Of a DNA stretch of 64,000 nucleotides, positions 1 through 8,861 are shown one piece after another. How positions within the stretch are numbered: position 1 is the stretch's first letter; every line of letters begins with the position of its first letter. Source of the DNA: Mycobacterium sp. GA-2829 (GTDB lineage: Bacteria; Actinomycetota; Actinomycetes; Mycobacteriales; Mycobacteriaceae); the NCBI RefSeq assembly GCF_001499965.1, contig NZ_LQIT01000033.1, positions 1 through 64,000 of the forward strand, read 5' to 3'. Both the position numbers and the translations under genes were made by a program. A model generated the notes under the pieces. That model was not told where the DNA came from. It worked only from the letters and a program-made list of their open reading frames with translations, and ran no database searches.

Positions 1-28
1 GGGTGGAAAAGTAGGACACCGCCGAACA
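1..28 (+). rRNA. rrf: 5S rRNA, 3' end only (partial)
   Basis: The first 28 bases match, from memory, the 3' end of mycobacterial 5S rRNA (GGGTGGAAAAGTAGGACACC followed by GCCGAACA). A strong hairpin follows at once and ogt comes next, the order seen downstream of the rrs-rrl-rrf operon in M. tuberculosis. The rest of the rRNA operon lies to the left of the window. Confidence 0.9.
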
Positions 29-36
29 CCCTTTAA

Positions 37-70
37 CCGCGGCCCTCCGACACCAACCGGAGGGCCGCGG
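37..70 (+). terminator. rRNA operon terminator hairpin
   Basis: A perfect 13-bp inverted repeat (37-49 CCGCGGCCCTCCG paired with 58-70 CGGAGGGCCGCGG) closes an 8-nt loop 9 bases after the 5S end. Only a short T run follows (CATTTCC), as is common for mycobacterial intrinsic terminators. It sits between the rRNA operon and the convergent ogt gene, so it may stop transcription from both sides. Confidence 0.85.
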
Positions 71-97
71 CATTTCCGCGTTCAAAGCCTTTTCGGA

Positions 98-598
98 TCA
101 ATCGAATAGCGTGGGAACGGCCGAATGGAATTGTTTTTCCATTCCCAGCAGGATTTTCTTCCGCTCGATTCCGCCGCCATATCCGGTCAGGCTGCCATTC
201 GAGCCGATCACGCGGTGGCACGGCACGATGATGCTGATCGGATTGTGGCCGTTGGCCAATCCGACCGCACGTGAGGCGCCCGGTGCGTCGATCTGCCGCG
301 CTATTTCCCCATACGACCGGGTCTGCCCGTAGGGAATGGTCAGCAGGGCTTCCCACACGCGGCGCTGGAATGCGGTCCCGACGAGGTCGAGCTGCAGATC
401 GAACGTCGTCAGCTCGCCGGCGAAATACGCGCTGAGTTGTTCGACGGCGTCCGGAAACGCTGTCGGGTCGGGTTCCCAGCCTTCCCGGCTCGGTTCGTAC
501 GTCTGATCGGTCATGCGCAGGTGCATGAGCCGGCCGTCGCGGCCCGCGAGGGTGAGCATGCCGACCGGGCTGTCGAGCGTGCAGTAGCGGATCGTCAT
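98..598 (-). CDS. ogt: Methylated-DNA-protein cysteine methyltransferase (O6-methylguanine repair)
   Basis: This suicide enzyme moves the alkyl group from O6-alkylguanine to its own cysteine. The 166-aa protein shows the PCHRVIG active-site motif, whose Cys is the acceptor, and the C-terminal GYGGGIERKKILL segment of the MGMT family. The ATG at 598 is chosen because it gives MTIRYCTLDSPVGML, the usual family start, and overlaps the stop of the upstream ada-alkA gene by 4 nt (ATGA). The pair therefore forms a translationally coupled adaptive-response operon: the upstream fusion lacks an O6-methyltransferase domain and Ogt supplies it. M. tuberculosis has the same order (Rv1316c-Rv1317c). Confidence 0.95.
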   Translation of the reverse strand: MTIRYCTLDSPVGMLTLAGRDGRLMHLRMTDQTYEPSREGWEPDPTAFPDAVEQLSAYFAGELTTFDLQLDLVGTAFQRRVWEALLTIPYGQTRSYGEIARQIDAPGASRAVGLANGHNPISIIVPCHRVIGSNGSLTGYGGGIERKKILLGMEKQFHSAVPTLFD

Positions 599-2079
599 TG
601 GGGGACCTCCTTCGGGGGCCAATCGTTGACGGGGTGGTCGAGCGCCGTCCACAGGTGCTGGGTCGCGTACGCCCGCCAGGGGCGCCATCGGGTACTGCGG
701 TCGGTCAGGGCGCGGGGATCATCGGGCAGCCCGAGGTGCCGGGCCGCGGTCAGCACGCCGAGATCGGTGACGGGGAAGGCGTCGGGGTCTCCGAGCGCAC
801 GCATCGCGATCATCTCTGCCGTCCATGGTCCGATACCGGGTAGGGCGAGCAGCTGCCGTCGCGCCTCATCCCAGTCGCACCCCGGGTCCAGCCGGACCGC
901 CCCGCTCGCCAGGGCCGCGACCAGGCCCCGCACCGTACGCTGCCGGCTCCGCGGCACCGCCAGATGTGCGGGGTCGATGTCGGCGAGCTCCTCGACGCTC
1001 GGGAACACGTGGGTGAGCCCACCGTGCGGATCGCTGACCGGGTGCCCGTAGCTGGCGACCAGGCGTGCGGCATGGGTACGCGCAGCCTTGAGCGAGACCT
1101 GCTGGCCCAGCACGACGCGGACCGCCAGCTCGGCCTCGTCGACCGTGCGGGGGATGCGCTGGCCGGGCGCCTTGCCGACCAGCGCGCCCAGCTCCGCGTC
1201 GGCGCCGAGGACGTCGACGACGGCCTGCGGGTCGGCGTCGAGGTCGAGCAGGCGGCGGCACCGGGCGATGGCGCTGGACAGATCCCGCAGATCGTCGAGG
1301 TGCAGGGCGCAGTCCACGTGGGTCGGCAGCGGGGTGAGCGCCACGATGCCCGTCCCGTGCGGCAGCCGCAGCGTGCGCCGGAACGCGCCGTCGCGGAACT
1401 CCTCGACTCCGGGGATCGCGCTCGCGGCCAGATGCCCGAACACGCCTTCCGCGGCGAACGGCGCCCGCACGGGCAGGCGTAACGCCAGGACACCCGCCCC
1501 GGCGGCGCCGAACCGGTGTCGCGACCGTTCCCGCAGCGCCGTCGGTGGCGCGTCGAACGTCGCCTGGACTGTCTCGTTGAACTGCCGGATGCTCGAGAAC
1601 CCGGCGGCGAACGCGACGTCGGAGAACGGCAGCTCGGTGGTCTCGATGAGCACCCGCGCGGTCTGGGCACGCTGCGCCCGCGCCAGCGCCAGCGGGTTCG
1701 CACCGACCTCCGCCTGCAGGATGCGCTGCAGCTGACGCGTCGTGTAGCCCAGCCGGGCGGCCAACCCCGTGACGCCTTCGCGGTCGACGGTGCCGTCCGC
1801 GATCAGCCGCATGGCCCTGGCTGCCACGTCACCGCGAACGTTCCACTCCGGCGAGCCGGGAGACGCGTCGGGCCTGCACCGTTTGCAGGCACGGAAACCC
1901 GCCGCCTGGGCCGCCGCCGCCGTCGGGTAGAACCGGACGTTGCGGGCGAACGGCGGCCGCGCCGGACAACTCGGGCGGCAATAGATCCGCGTGGTGAGCA
2001 CCGCGGTGACGAACCAACCGTCGAACCGGGCGTCCTTGGACTGCACGGCCCGGTAGCAGCGGTCGAAGTCGTCGAACAT
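595..2079 (-). CDS. alkA: Ada-AlkA fusion: methylphosphotriester sensor/activator plus 3-methyladenine DNA glycosylase
   Basis: The 494-aa protein has three parts. Residues about 1-75 form the Ada zinc domain, with Cys34, Cys38, Cys65 and Cys68 visible (RIYCRPSCPA and FRACKRCRPD); by homology Cys34 accepts the methyl group from methylphosphotriesters. Residues about 80-180 are an AraC-type HTH region (GYTTRQLQRIL, FSSIRQFNETV). Residues about 195-494 are an AlkA HhH-GPD glycosylase with LPGIGPWTAEM and the catalytic Asp in FPVTDLG. The start at 2079 (MFDDFDRCYRA) is favoured because TAAGGC lies 7 nt upstream (2087-2092, minus strand), a possible leaderless promoter. It couples to ogt downstream and matches Rv1317c in length and layout. 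Confidence 0.93.
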   Translation of the reverse strand: MFDDFDRCYRAVQSKDARFDGWFVTAVLTTRIYCRPSCPARPPFARNVRFYPTAAAAQAAGFRACKRCRPDASPGSPEWNVRGDVAARAMRLIADGTVDREGVTGLAARLGYTTRQLQRILQAEVGANPLALARAQRAQTARVLIETTELPFSDVAFAAGFSSIRQFNETVQATFDAPPTALRERSRHRFGAAGAGVLALRLPVRAPFAAEGVFGHLAASAIPGVEEFRDGAFRRTLRLPHGTGIVALTPLPTHVDCALHLDDLRDLSSAIARCRRLLDLDADPQAVVDVLGADAELGALVGKAPGQRIPRTVDEAELAVRVVLGQQVSLKAARTHAARLVASYGHPVSDPHGGLTHVFPSVEELADIDPAHLAVPRSRQRTVRGLVAALASGAVRLDPGCDWDEARRQLLALPGIGPWTAEMIAMRALGDPDAFPVTDLGVLTAARHLGLPDDPRALTDRSTRWRPWRAYATQHLWTALDHPVNDWPPKEVPQ

Positions 2080-2182
2080 GCCCTCAGCCTTACACGCCGC
2101 CCCTGACACCACCGGCGGAAAACGGACATGGGCGTGGCCGACCACACATCCGGCGAGAGCCTCCGGCCGCCATGCGCTTACC

Positions 2183-2188
2183 TAAACT
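2183..2188 (+). promoter_or_regulatory. -10 element of a leaderless promoter
   Basis: TAAACT lies 7 nt before the ATG at 2196, so transcription should start at or next to the start codon. This decides the FAAL start against the in-frame ATG at 2172, which lies upstream of this element. Confidence 0.6.
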
Positions 2189-2195
2189 CGACGGC

Positions 2196-4013
2196 ATGAG
2201 CGGCAGTACCGGAGAGATGGTTCACGACGGACTGCTCAGGATCGAGGACTGCCTGGACGCCGACGGCAATATCGTTCTGCCGCCGGGTGTCACGCTGATC
2301 TCGCTCATCGACCGCAACATCGCCGCGGTCGGCGACGCGGTTGCCTACCGCTACCTCGACCACACCGGCGCCGACGACGTCCGCGCCGTCGAACTCACCT
2401 GGGCCGAACTCGGCGTGCGGTTGCGCGCGATCGGCGCCCGGGTGCAGGAACTGTCCGCGCGCGGGGACCGCGTCGCCATCCTGGCCCCCCAGGGCCTCGA
2501 CTACATCGCCGGATTCTTCGCCGCGATCAAGGCCGGCGCCATCGCGGTGCCGCTGTTCGCCCCCGAACTGCAGGGGCACGCCGAACGCCTGCACACCGCA
2601 CTCGGCGACGCCCGCCCGACCGTAGTGCTCACCACCGCGGCGGCGGTGGCCGCCGTCGAGGAGTTCCTCGCCGACCTGACCGACCTCCCGCGGCCGCACG
2701 TCGTGGTGATCGACGAGATCCCGGATGCGGCGGGGGAGGCCTTCGTCGACACCCCGATCGACGTCGACGACGTCTCGCACCTGCAGTACACCTCCGGTGC
2801 GACCCGGCCGCCGGTCGGCGTGGAGATCACCCACCGCGCGGTCGGCACCAACCTGCTGCAGATGATCCTGTCCATCGACCTGTTGGACCGAAACACCCAC
2901 GGCGTCAGCTGGTTACCGCTGTTCCACGACATGGGTCTGTCGATGATCGGCTTCCCCGCGGTCTACGGCGGGCACTCCACGCTGATGTCGCCGACGGCGT
3001 TCCTGCGGCGCCCGCAGCGGTGGATCCGCGCCCTGTCCGACGAATCGCGCCGCGGCCGCGTCGTCACCGCCGCCCCGAACTTCGCCTACGAGTGGACCGC
3101 CCAGCGCGGGCTGCCCGACGACGACGAGGACGTCGACCTGGGCAACGTCATCCTCATCATCGGATCCGAACCGGTATCCATGGCCGCCATCGAGACCTTC
3201 ACCGCGGCGTTCGCGCCGCACGGGTTGCCCGCGACCGCGTTCAAACCCTCCTACGGGATCGCCGAGGCGACCCTGTTCGTCTCGACGATCGCCCCGTCGG
3301 CGTGCGCATCGGTGGTGCACGTCGACCGCGACCACCTCACCCGCGGGCGGGCGGTCATCGTCCCCGCCGACGCCGAAAGCGCTGTGCCGCAGGTGTCGTG
3401 CGGTCAGGTCGCCCGCAGTCAGTGGGCCGCGATCGTCGACCCGGACTCCGGTCGCGAACTGCCCGACGGATCCGTCGGCGAGATCTGGTTGCACGGCGAC
3501 AACATCGGCCGCGGCTACTGGGGTCGGCCCGAGGAGACCCGCGAAAGATTCTGCGCCGCAATCACACCGGGGGTGAGCACCCACACCGATGGAGTGGCGG
3601 GTGACGCGCACTGGTTGCGCACCGGCGACCTCGGCACCTACCTCGACGGGGAGCTCTACGTCACGGGCCGACTGGCCGACCTGGTGGTGATCGAGGGCCG
3701 CGGCCACTATCCGCAGGACATCGAAGCCACGGCGGCGGAGGCGTCGCCCCTTGTGCGGCGCGGCCACGCCACCGCGTTCACCGTGCCCGATGAGCAGCTG
3801 GTGATCATCGCCGAGCGGGCGTCGGGCACGCGCCGCGCCGACCCGGCAGCCGCCGCGGCGGCGATCCGCGCCGCGGTGCGCGCAACGCACGGCATCGACG
3901 TCGCCGACGTGCGGTTCGTGCCCGCAGGCGCCATACCGCGCACCACGAGCGGCAAGCTGGCCCGGCGGGCCTGCCGCGCCGAGTACCTCGACGGGACCCT
4001 GCGCGGGGCCTGA
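2196..4013 (+). CDS. Fatty-acyl-AMP ligase (FAAL, FadD family)
   Basis: A class I adenylate-forming enzyme of 605 aa. The ATP-binding motif appears as HLQYTSGATRPPVGVEITH, the long-insert form typical of mycobacterial FAALs rather than acyl-CoA ligases; SWLPLFHDMG, FKPSYGIAEATLF, WLRTGDLG and the C-terminal IPRTTSGKLARRAC complete the family set. FAALs make acyl-adenylates and pass the acyl chain to an acyl carrier protein of a PKS or NRPS, but no PKS, NRPS or carrier gene lies within the window, so the partner is elsewhere. The stop abuts that of the convergent adenylate cyclase with no gap. No FAAL is found at this place in M. tuberculosis, so it is an insertion into a conserved block. Confidence 0.85.
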   Translation: MSGSTGEMVHDGLLRIEDCLDADGNIVLPPGVTLISLIDRNIAAVGDAVAYRYLDHTGADDVRAVELTWAELGVRLRAIGARVQELSARGDRVAILAPQGLDYIAGFFAAIKAGAIAVPLFAPELQGHAERLHTALGDARPTVVLTTAAAVAAVEEFLADLTDLPRPHVVVIDEIPDAAGEAFVDTPIDVDDVSHLQYTSGATRPPVGVEITHRAVGTNLLQMILSIDLLDRNTHGVSWLPLFHDMGLSMIGFPAVYGGHSTLMSPTAFLRRPQRWIRALSDESRRGRVVTAAPNFAYEWTAQRGLPDDDEDVDLGNVILIIGSEPVSMAAIETFTAAFAPHGLPATAFKPSYGIAEATLFVSTIAPSACASVVHVDRDHLTRGRAVIVPADAESAVPQVSCGQVARSQWAAIVDPDSGRELPDGSVGEIWLHGDNIGRGYWGRPEETRERFCAAITPGVSTHTDGVAGDAHWLRTGDLGTYLDGELYVTGRLADLVVIEGRGHYPQDIEATAAEASPLVRRGHATAFTVPDEQLVIIAERASGTRRADPAAAAAAIRAAVRATHGIDVADVRFVPAGAIPRTTSGKLARRACRAEYLDGTLRGA

Positions 4014-5618
4014 TCAGGCCAGCAGCGCCAGGCGGGTCGGTTCGTCGTGGCCGCGCAGCGTCACGGTGTCGCCGAGGGCCCAGTGCGGGCGTTCGGAGTC
4101 GGTGGCGGCCTCCACGGTGTCCGACGAGGCGACCAGTCGGTGCGGCACGGTCTTGGCGAGTTCGCACAGCCGGGCGGCCTCGTTGACCGGCTCGCCGATC
4201 ACGGTGTACTCGAACCGCTCCTTGGCGCCGACGTTGCCCGCCACCACCTGACCGGCCGCCACGCCGATGCCGGCCTGACATTCGGGCACCTCGTCGGCCA
4301 GGCGTTCGGCGATCGTCCGCGCGGCCGCGAGCGCCTCGTCCTCGGGGTGGTCGAGGCCGACCGGCGCCCCGAAGACCGCCAGCACCGCATCGCCCTCGAA
4401 TTTGTTGACCAGGCCGCGGTGGCGGTCCACCTCCTCGACGATCACCTTGAAGAAGCGGTTGAGCAGTTCGACGACCTCCACCGCGGGGCGGCTGGTGACC
4501 AGTTGCGTCGACCCGATGATGTCGACGAAGACGACCGCGGCGTGGCGTTCCTCGCCGCCGAGTTCGATCTGCTGCTTCTCGGCGGCCAGCGCGACGTCGC
4601 GTCCGACGTGGCGGCCGAACAGATCGCGCACCCGCTCACGTTCGCGCAACCCCTCGACCATCTTGTTGAAACCCCGTTGCAGCTCACCGAGTTCGGTGCC
4701 GTCGAAGACCACCAGCTCGCACTCGAGGTTGCCTTCCTCGACCTGTTTGAGCGCCGAACGCACCACCCGCACCGGCGTGGCCGTCAACCACGACAGCAGC
4801 CACATCAGCACCCAGCCGAACACGAGCGCGAACAGCGCGAGGATCATCACCGCGACAGCGAACTGGGTGGGGGACAGGTTTTTCAGCGACAGCGTGATCA
4901 ACGCCGCGAGCAGGATGCCCAGCACCGGCACGCCGGAACCGACCGTCCACACCAGCATGGTGCGGCCCATGATGCCGTGTGCGAGGCGGCGCGGTGGGCG
5001 GCCCGCCTCCAGCGCCTGCGCGGCGACCGGGCGCAGTGCGAACTCGGTGAACAGATAGCAGCTGGCCGACACCACCAGGCCGGGGAACACGATGCCGAGC
5101 GCGACCTTCGGGATGAAGTTGGTCTCGACCAAGCCGTAGAGCGTCGTCATCACCACCGCGCCGACGCCCCACAGCACGAGGATCACACGGGTCAGCCGCC
5201 ACGGTGAGTAGAAGGTGTTGCGCTGGTCGTCGCGGGTGGGAGCGCGCTCCTCGATAGCCCAGCGCACGTTGTTGATGACGCGCAGCGTCGCCCAGATCAC
5301 CCCGACGATGAGCGCGGCGAGGATGTAGGAGGGCGCCACGATCCAGGTGATCCACCAGACGTCGCCGTCGAACACGCTCGGCACCGGGAACGTCACGGTG
5401 ACGACGAGCAGCGATATCCCGATGCCGATGAAGTTGGCGACCAGCACGAACGTGGTGAGGATGATCTGGATGCGCAGCCGGCGGCGGTGCTGGGTTTCGG
5501 AGGTCTTGCCCAGCAGCCAGGAGCCGTAATCGGGCGTATCGACGATGTGCCCGCTCTGCCGGGTGATCGCCTCGAGGACCCGGCCCATCCGCTGCGTCAC
5601 GCTCGACTTGGCGTTCAT
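4014..5618 (-). CDS. Membrane class III adenylate cyclase with HAMP domain (Rv1318c type)
   Basis: The protein (534 aa) starts with about 45 soluble residues, then six predicted membrane helices between about 50 and 280, a HAMP linker (TPVRVVRSALKQVEEGN, then GELQRGFNKMVEGLRERE) and a C-terminal cyclase domain. Visible catalytic residues are metal ligands Asp366 (FVDIIGST) and Asp410, Lys406 in NKFEGD, and Asn479/Arg483 in VNEAARL. The second purine-specifying position reads Glu (VIGEPVN) where Asp is common. It should make cAMP in response to a membrane or periplasmic cue. It is divergent from nucS across 50 bp; a minus-strand TAGGCT at 5628-5633 lies 9 nt before the ATG. M. tuberculosis has three tandem copies here (Rv1318c-Rv1320c); this genome shows one. 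Confidence 0.92.
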   Translation of the reverse strand: MNAKSSVTQRMGRVLEAITRQSGHIVDTPDYGSWLLGKTSETQHRRRLRIQIILTTFVLVANFIGIGISLLVVTVTFPVPSVFDGDVWWITWIVAPSYILAALIVGVIWATLRVINNVRWAIEERAPTRDDQRNTFYSPWRLTRVILVLWGVGAVVMTTLYGLVETNFIPKVALGIVFPGLVVSASCYLFTEFALRPVAAQALEAGRPPRRLAHGIMGRTMLVWTVGSGVPVLGILLAALITLSLKNLSPTQFAVAVMILALFALVFGWVLMWLLSWLTATPVRVVRSALKQVEEGNLECELVVFDGTELGELQRGFNKMVEGLRERERVRDLFGRHVGRDVALAAEKQQIELGGEERHAAVVFVDIIGSTQLVTSRPAVEVVELLNRFFKVIVEEVDRHRGLVNKFEGDAVLAVFGAPVGLDHPEDEALAAARTIAERLADEVPECQAGIGVAAGQVVAGNVGAKERFEYTVIGEPVNEAARLCELAKTVPHRLVASSDTVEAATDSERPHWALGDTVTLRGHDEPTRLALLA

Positions 5619-5668
5619 TGTGCCGACAGCCTAATTTGCGCGGGTTCGCAGACCCTAATGTTGAGCGG
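5619..5668. promoter_or_regulatory. Divergent promoter region of cyclase and nucS
   Basis: Fifty bases separate the two starts. On the plus strand TAATGT (5656-5661) stands 7 nt before the GTG of nucS, which implies a leaderless mRNA. On the minus strand TAGGCT (5628-5633) stands 9 nt before the cyclase ATG. The two promoters must lie back to back, so their activities may be linked. Confidence 0.6.
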
Positions 5669-6340
5669 GTGCGTCTCGTCATCGCCCAGTGCACGGTCGA
5701 CTACGTCGGCCGGCTGACCGCCCATCTGCCCTCCGCCCGCCGACTGCTGCTGATCAAGGCCGACGGCTCGGTCAGCGTCCACGCCGACGACCGGGCGTAC
5801 AAACCGCTGAACTGGATGAGCCCGCCGTGCCGGCTCACCGAGCAGGCCGGTGACCCCCACCCGGTGTGGGTGGTGGAGAACAAAGCCGGCGAGCAGTTGC
5901 GGATCACCGTCGAGGACATCGAGCACGACTCCAGCCATGAGCTCGGCGTCGACCCCGGCCTGGTGAAGGACGGGGTGGAGGCCCATCTGCAGAAGCTGCT
6001 CGCCGAACACGTCGAACTGCTGGGTGCGGGCTACACGCTGGTGCGCCGCGAGTACATGACCGCGATCGGTCCGGTGGATCTGCTGTGCCGCGACGAGTCC
6101 GGCCGTTCGGTGGCCGTGGAGATCAAACGCCGCGGCGAGATCGACGGCGTCGAACAGCTCACCCGCTACCTCGAACTGCTCAACCGTGACACGCTGCTGG
6201 CGCCGGTGAGCGGGGTGTTCGCCGCCCAGCAGATCAAACCGCAGGCCCGCACACTCGCCACCGATCGCGGAATCCGTTGTCTCATACTCGATTACGACAA
6301 GATGCGCGGTATGGACAGCGACGAGTTCCGGTTGTTCTGA
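5669..6340 (+). CDS. nucS: Mismatch-specific endonuclease NucS/EndoMS
   Basis: NucS carries out the non-canonical mismatch repair of Actinobacteria, which lack MutS/MutL, by cutting both strands at mismatches. The 223-aa protein begins at GTG 5669 (VRLVIAQCTVDYVGRL), placed 7 nt after a TAATGT -10 element. The C-terminal nuclease domain shows the PD-(D/E)xK residues Asp137 (GPVDLLC), Glu151 and Lys153 (VAVEIKRRGEID). The extreme C-terminus ends DEFRLF, consistent with the sliding-clamp binding tail known for the family. Length matches the M. tuberculosis protein Rv1321. Confidence 0.95.
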   Translation: MRLVIAQCTVDYVGRLTAHLPSARRLLLIKADGSVSVHADDRAYKPLNWMSPPCRLTEQAGDPHPVWVVENKAGEQLRITVEDIEHDSSHELGVDPGLVKDGVEAHLQKLLAEHVELLGAGYTLVRREYMTAIGPVDLLCRDESGRSVAVEIKRRGEIDGVEQLTRYLELLNRDTLLAPVSGVFAAQQIKPQARTLATDRGIRCLILDYDKMRGMDSDEFRLF

Positions 6341-6345
6341 ACCCC

Positions 6346-6351
6346 TAGACT
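6346..6351 (+). promoter_or_regulatory. -10 element of a leaderless promoter
   Basis: TAGACT ends 6 nt before the ATG at 6358 and only 5 nt after the nucS stop, so the next small gene probably has its own leaderless transcript in addition to any read-through from nucS. Confidence 0.55.
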
Positions 6352-6357
6352 GCTGGT

Positions 6358-6654
6358 ATGCCCAGACGCCGTCCCCCGCCGCGGCGGACGCGTCCGCTCG
6401 CGGGAGTGTTCGAGCAGCGACGTATCGAGACCGGACCCGACGGCTACGACTACGAAGTGCGGCCCGTGGCGGGCTCCCGCGCCACGAAGACCTACCGCTG
6501 CCCGGGCTGCGATCACGAGATCCGGCCCGGCACAGCGCATGTGGTGGTGTGGCCGGCCGATGCGGGGCCGACGGCGGTCGAGGACCGCAGGCACTGGCAC
6601 ACGCCGTGCTGGACGCACCGGGGCACCAGGAGCCCGACGCGGAGATGGTCCTAG
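6358..6654 (+). CDS. Small conserved actinobacterial protein with a Cys-pair motif (Rv1322 position)
   Basis: A 98-aa basic protein. The N-terminus is Arg/Pro-rich (MPRRRPPPRRTRPLAG) and the core has YRCPGCDHEI followed later by HWHTPCWTH, so Cys-x2-Cys, His and Cys could bind a zinc ion. It is conserved next to nucS in mycobacteria but has no assigned function known to me. A TAGACT element 6 nt upstream fixes the start. Its stop lies 4 nt from the stop of the convergent epimerase gene. Confidence 0.75.
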   Translation: MPRRRPPPRRTRPLAGVFEQRRIETGPDGYDYEVRPVAGSRATKTYRCPGCDHEIRPGTAHVVVWPADAGPTAVEDRRHWHTPCWTHRGTRSPTRRWS

Positions 6655-6658
6655 GTGA

Positions 6659-7135
6659 TCAGTGCTCGCCGTCGGCGGCCGGTTCGACGAGCTCGATCAG
6701 CACACCGCCGCCATCCTTGGGATGGATGAAGTTGATGCGCGAGTTCGACGTGCCGCGCCGGGGTGCGTCGTAGAGCAACCGGACACCCTGTTCGCGCAGC
6801 CGCTCGCTGAGCGCGTCGATGTCGCTGGTGCGGTAGGCCAGCTGCTGCAGGCCGGGGCCGCGCTTGTCGATGAACTTCGCGATGGTCGAGTTCTCGTCCA
6901 GCGGGGACATCAGCTGGATCTGCGCGCTGCCGACCGGGGCGCCGCGCACCGAGAGCATGGCCTCGCGGACGCCCTGCTCCTCGTTGACCTCTTCGTGCAG
7001 CACGATCATGCCGAGGTGGTCGTGGTACCACTTGATCGCCGCGTCCAGATCCGGCACCGCGATCCCGACGTGGTCGATCGCGGTCACCAACGCGGTGACC
7101 AGGGCGGGCCGGGCATCGATTTGGTCGGCAGTCAT
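6659..7135 (-). CDS. mce: Methylmalonyl-CoA epimerase
   Basis: A 158-aa glyoxalase/VOC-fold protein that interconverts the S and R forms of methylmalonyl-CoA for MCM. Metal-site residues visible by family comparison are the His in AIDHVGIAVPDL, the His in FIHPKDGGGV and the Glu in LIELVEP; WYHDHLGM and PGLQQLAYRT are also typical. The ATG at 7135 is chosen because TACCTT (7142-7147, minus strand) lies 6 nt upstream, giving a leaderless start; the frame stays open far upstream but only as a shadow of the neighbouring genes. It corresponds to the H37Rv gene between Rv1322 and Rv1323 and is divergent from the thiolase gene. Confidence 0.9.
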   Translation of the reverse strand: MTADQIDARPALVTALVTAIDHVGIAVPDLDAAIKWYHDHLGMIVLHEEVNEEQGVREAMLSVRGAPVGSAQIQLMSPLDENSTIAKFIDKRGPGLQQLAYRTSDIDALSERLREQGVRLLYDAPRRGTSNSRINFIHPKDGGGVLIELVEPAADGEH

Positions 7136-7141
7136 AGCTGA

Positions 7142-7147
7142 AAGGTA
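7142..7147 (-). promoter_or_regulatory. -10 element of a leaderless promoter (mce)
   Basis: On the minus strand TACCTT is followed by 6 nt and then the mce ATG. The same 93-bp divergent gap holds the thiolase ribosome binding site on the other strand. Confidence 0.55.
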
Positions 7148-7228
7148 ACCTAACGGCATCGGTTCCGAATACTCCTGGTCCGCTGTATAGCCCCGCCGGA
7201 ACCGCCCGAAACCTGTCTGGAGGTAGTG

Positions 7229-8410
<1,182 letters not shown>

Positions 8411-8464
8411 CCTCGCAGCGTCGTCTACGACGGCTTGTAGTAAAGGCGCGCGTTTTCGGGCACA

Positions 8465-8848
8465 ATGGCGGCCATGTCTGGCGTTCTCGATCTGCGTAGC
8501 CGTATCGGTTGGCTCCATCTCGTCGGTCTGCTCGAGGCGGTGAGCTGGGTGGGCCTGCTGCTCGGGATGTACTTCAAGTACCTCGGCAGCCCGAGCACCG
8601 AGATCGGGGTCAAGATCTTCGGACCGGCCCACGGCGCGGTGTTCGTGGCGTTCGTCGCGGTGGCGCTGTTGGCCGGGTTCAGCCTTCGCTGGCGGCTGGG
8701 CACATGGTTGCTGGCCGGGGTGGCGAGCATCGTGCCGCTCGGCACTGTGATCTTCCTCATATGGGCCGATCGCACCGGTCGGATGGGTGCCGCCAACACT
8801 CGTCCGGCGCTCGCTCGGCCGGGTCACCCGGCACCCGAAACAACGTGA
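8465..8848 (+). CDS. DUF3817 integral membrane protein
   Basis: A 127-aa protein with three predicted membrane helices: about residues 18-37, 53-72 and 80-98 (LLAGVASIVPLGTVIFLIWAD). The GLLEAVSWVGLLLGMYFKY segment and the GPAHGAVF motif are typical of the DUF3817 family, whose role is unknown. An internal ATG at 8474 could be the true start. A second DUF3817 gene lies at 31953-32312. Thirteen bases separate it from the thioredoxin-fold gene. Confidence 0.8.
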   Translation: MAAMSGVLDLRSRIGWLHLVGLLEAVSWVGLLLGMYFKYLGSPSTEIGVKIFGPAHGAVFVAFVAVALLAGFSLRWRLGTWLLAGVASIVPLGTVIFLIWADRTGRMGAANTRPALARPGHPAPETT

Positions 8849-8861
8849 CAGACTTGTCTGC

